Shown one piece after another: positions 4,651 to 5,347 of a stretch of 5,347 nt of DNA. A program made the position numbers and the translations under genes. This stretch comes from UBA1738 sp964388835 (GTDB lineage: Bacteria > Bacillota > Clostridia > UBA1381). The stretch lies in assembly GCA_964388835.1 (NCBI GenBank), contig CAYMBZ010000081.1, positions 1 through 5,347 on the forward strand. Direction: 5' to 3'. Positions within the stretch are counted from its first letter, which is position 1; the number at the start of each line of letters is the position of its first letter. Under the pieces are notes generated by a model that was given only the letters and a program-made list of their open reading frames with translations, did not search any database and was not told the origin of the DNA.

Positions 4651-4997
4651 ACTTTGCGTGACGGACTTGCTTCCTATTTAAATATAAGATAAATGAAAGC
4701 AGATAATGCATAAGAGAGAATTGGTATAACGAAAACTGTCGGCAAATTCAAAAAAATGCGCTAACCAAAGCCTTACTTGCCTAAAGGAGGGTGGCAAGTC
4801 ACAAGGCTTGACGGGAGGGTGGGTGAGGGGGCATGCTTTTCGCAGTTTCACCTCGCTTGAATTACTGCTCATACTCTCCTTTTCCCAAAACCCTCGTCAT
4901 CACCCTCGTCCCACACCTTCGCATTTGTGAATTATGATAAAAAATCAACAAAAATAATCGAATAATAAAAACAAAATGCCTAATTTACTCAAAAACC
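4651..4997. other. Non-coding intergenic stretch with repeat-like G-rich element
   Basis: I see no supportable gene here. A 64-codon minus-strand ORF (4678-4872) lacks a convincing ribosome binding site and translates the G-rich element. The stretch is AT-rich at its start and end, with a G-rich block on the plus strand (4768-4831) and C-rich tracts (4884-4912) in the middle. It looks like a dispersed intergenic repeat rather than gene remnants, but repetition cannot be tested within one window. Confidence 0.5.
4768..4831 (+). repeat. Hairpin plus G-quadruplex element, probably a dispersed intergenic repeat
   Basis: AAGCCTT (4768-4774) and ACTTGCC (4775-4781) pair with GGCAAGT (4793-4799) and AAGGCTT (4803-4809), a 14-bp stem broken only by a 3-nt bulge (4800-4802). 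The 11-nt loop contains AAAGGAGGG, which resembles a Shine-Dalgarno sequence. Three bases downstream is GGGAGGGTGGGTGAGGGGG (4813-4831), four G tracts with loops of 1, 1 and 3 nt, the canonical pattern of a very stable parallel G-quadruplex. I recall similar G-rich intergenic blocks from other Clostridia, but cannot confirm that here. Confidence 0.55.
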
Positions 4998-5026
4998 TTG
5001 ACAATTGGGAAAGAAAATAGTAAAAT
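4998..5026 (+). promoter_or_regulatory. Distal promoter (P1) upstream of the last gene
   Basis: A perfect TTGACA (4998-5003), a 17-nt spacer and TAAAAT (5021-5026) form a near-consensus sigma-A promoter. It would start a transcript near 5033, about 280 nt before the last start codon. No ORF with a ribosome binding site lies between, so it probably serves the same gene. Confidence 0.65.
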
Positions 5027-5115
5027 TAATAATGTATGGTTGTAAAACAGCTGTATGGGTCGGAATATTTAGGTAAGATTACAAAATTAATGTAAAATTA
5101 CATAAATATTCTTCT

Positions 5116-5145
5116 TTGACACCAATTTTACAGTTATATTACAAC
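5116..5145 (+). promoter_or_regulatory. Possible middle promoter (P2)
   Basis: TTGACA (5116-5121), an 18-nt spacer and the poorer -10 TACAAC (5140-5145) could form a weak promoter between the two better ones. Confidence 0.35.
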
Positions 5146-5158
5146 TGCAAAAATTGCA

Positions 5159-5187
5159 TTGACACACCGCAAAAACAGTGGTACAAT
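5159..5187 (+). promoter_or_regulatory. Proximal promoter (P3) of the last gene
   Basis: A perfect TTGACA (5159-5164), a 17-nt spacer and TACAAT (5182-5187) give a strong promoter. It should start near 5194, leaving a leader of about 120 nt before the ATG at 5316. Confidence 0.75.
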
Positions 5188-5235
5188 CAATGCATAGTTA
5201 AGGTTCGCATAATCTGCGGAGCTTGACGCCGGAAC

Positions 5236-5286
5236 ATTCCGAAGCGAAAAGAAAGGGTGCGCTCGGAATACAGAAGACACCCTTTC
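5236..5286 (+). promoter_or_regulatory. Folded 5' leader, pseudoknot-capable
   Basis: Two helices interleave. ATTCCGAAGC (5236-5245) pairs with GCTCGGAAT (5261-5269), 9 bp with one bulged A. GAAAGGGTG (5251-5259), which lies in the loop of the first helix, pairs perfectly with CACCCTTTC (5278-5286). This order is that of an H-type pseudoknot, or of two alternative hairpins. It ends 13 nt before the ribosome binding site GGGAGGA (5300-5306). It is not followed by a U run, so it is not an ordinary terminator. It may stabilise an abundant mRNA or regulate translation. Confidence 0.5.
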
Positions 5287-5315
5287 GAAATAGAAAAAAG
5301 GGAGGATTTGAAATT

Positions 5316-5347
5316 ATGAAGAATTTCAAAAAAGTAATTTCCGCTGT
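5316..5347 (+). CDS. Start of a probable secreted or surface protein (truncated by window end)
   Basis: Only the first residues MKNFKKVISAV are in the window. The ATG at 5316 follows GGGAGGA (5300-5306) at a suitable distance, and strong promoter sequences lie upstream. A lysine-rich start leading into hydrophobic residues is typical of an Sec signal peptide. In Clostridia this kind of start is frequent in S-layer-homology and other surface proteins. Several promoters and a long folded leader would suit a highly expressed envelope protein. The identity cannot be established from 11 residues. Confidence 0.7.
   Translation, partial: MKNFKKVISA

Noticed and set aside
4722..4730. TGGTATAAC as an extended -10 promoter in the intergenic repeat region
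   Set aside because: No -35 at a proper distance and no gene or RNA recognisable immediately downstream.
4678..4872. Minus-strand 64-codon ORF in the intergenic region
   Set aside because: No convincing ribosome binding site; its Pro-rich part is simply the translation of the G-rich hairpin/quadruplex block, so it is probably spurious.
1..5347. CRISPR array or phage/transposase genes
   Set aside because: No regularly spaced direct repeats and no transposase, integrase or phage protein motifs were seen on either strand.

Overview
The window looks like a chromosomal piece of an anaerobic Gram-positive Clostridia-type bacterium. It carries the [FeFe]-hydrogenase maturase gene hydE, a type III pantothenate kinase (coaX), an ECF-type vitamin transporter S component and very strong purine-rich ribosome binding sites. 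Its intergenic DNA is AT-rich with near-consensus sigma-A promoters. A run of exactly 10 N (2020-2029) points to a draft or metagenomic scaffold. These taxonomic statements are inferences from gene content; no species can be named.

Layout: (1) 1-55, the 5' part of a tRNA-Pro(TGG) on the minus strand, cut by the window edge, with its promoter at 96-125. (2) 288-1346 (+), hydE, with its own consensus promoter. (3) 1347-1754 has no conventional gene but holds a compact convergent pair: a plus-strand promoter making a short RNA of about 95 nt, and a minus-strand promoter driving a 22-codon hydrophobic ORF. The two meet at a shared bidirectional terminator, the architecture of a Gram-positive type I toxin-antitoxin module. 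(4) 2961-1755 (-), coaBC, interrupted by the N run; merging a 6-base overlap across the gap restores one 396-residue protein. (5) Divergent from coaBC, after a short intergenic region with back-to-back promoters and a structured leader, lie panT (3207-3833, +) and coaX (3836-4603, +), which end at a strong terminator. (6) 4651-4997, a non-coding G-rich repeat-like element containing a hairpin and a canonical G-quadruplex motif. (7) 4998-5315, a long AT-rich promoter region with several TTGACA boxes and a folded 5' leader, feeding a gene whose first 11 codons close the window and look like the start of a signal peptide.

How the genes work together: PanT (by context) would import pantothenate, CoaX phosphorylates it, and CoaBC adds cysteine and decarboxylates, giving 4'-phosphopantetheine. 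The divergent coaBC / panT-coaX locus therefore covers uptake plus the first three steps of coenzyme A synthesis; coaD and coaE are not in the window. hydE works with HydF and HydG, neither of which is visible, and is transcribed on its own. The least expected content is the probable type I toxin-antitoxin locus, whose two RNAs carry identical rather than complementary 5' segments, and the folded leaders of panT and of the last gene.
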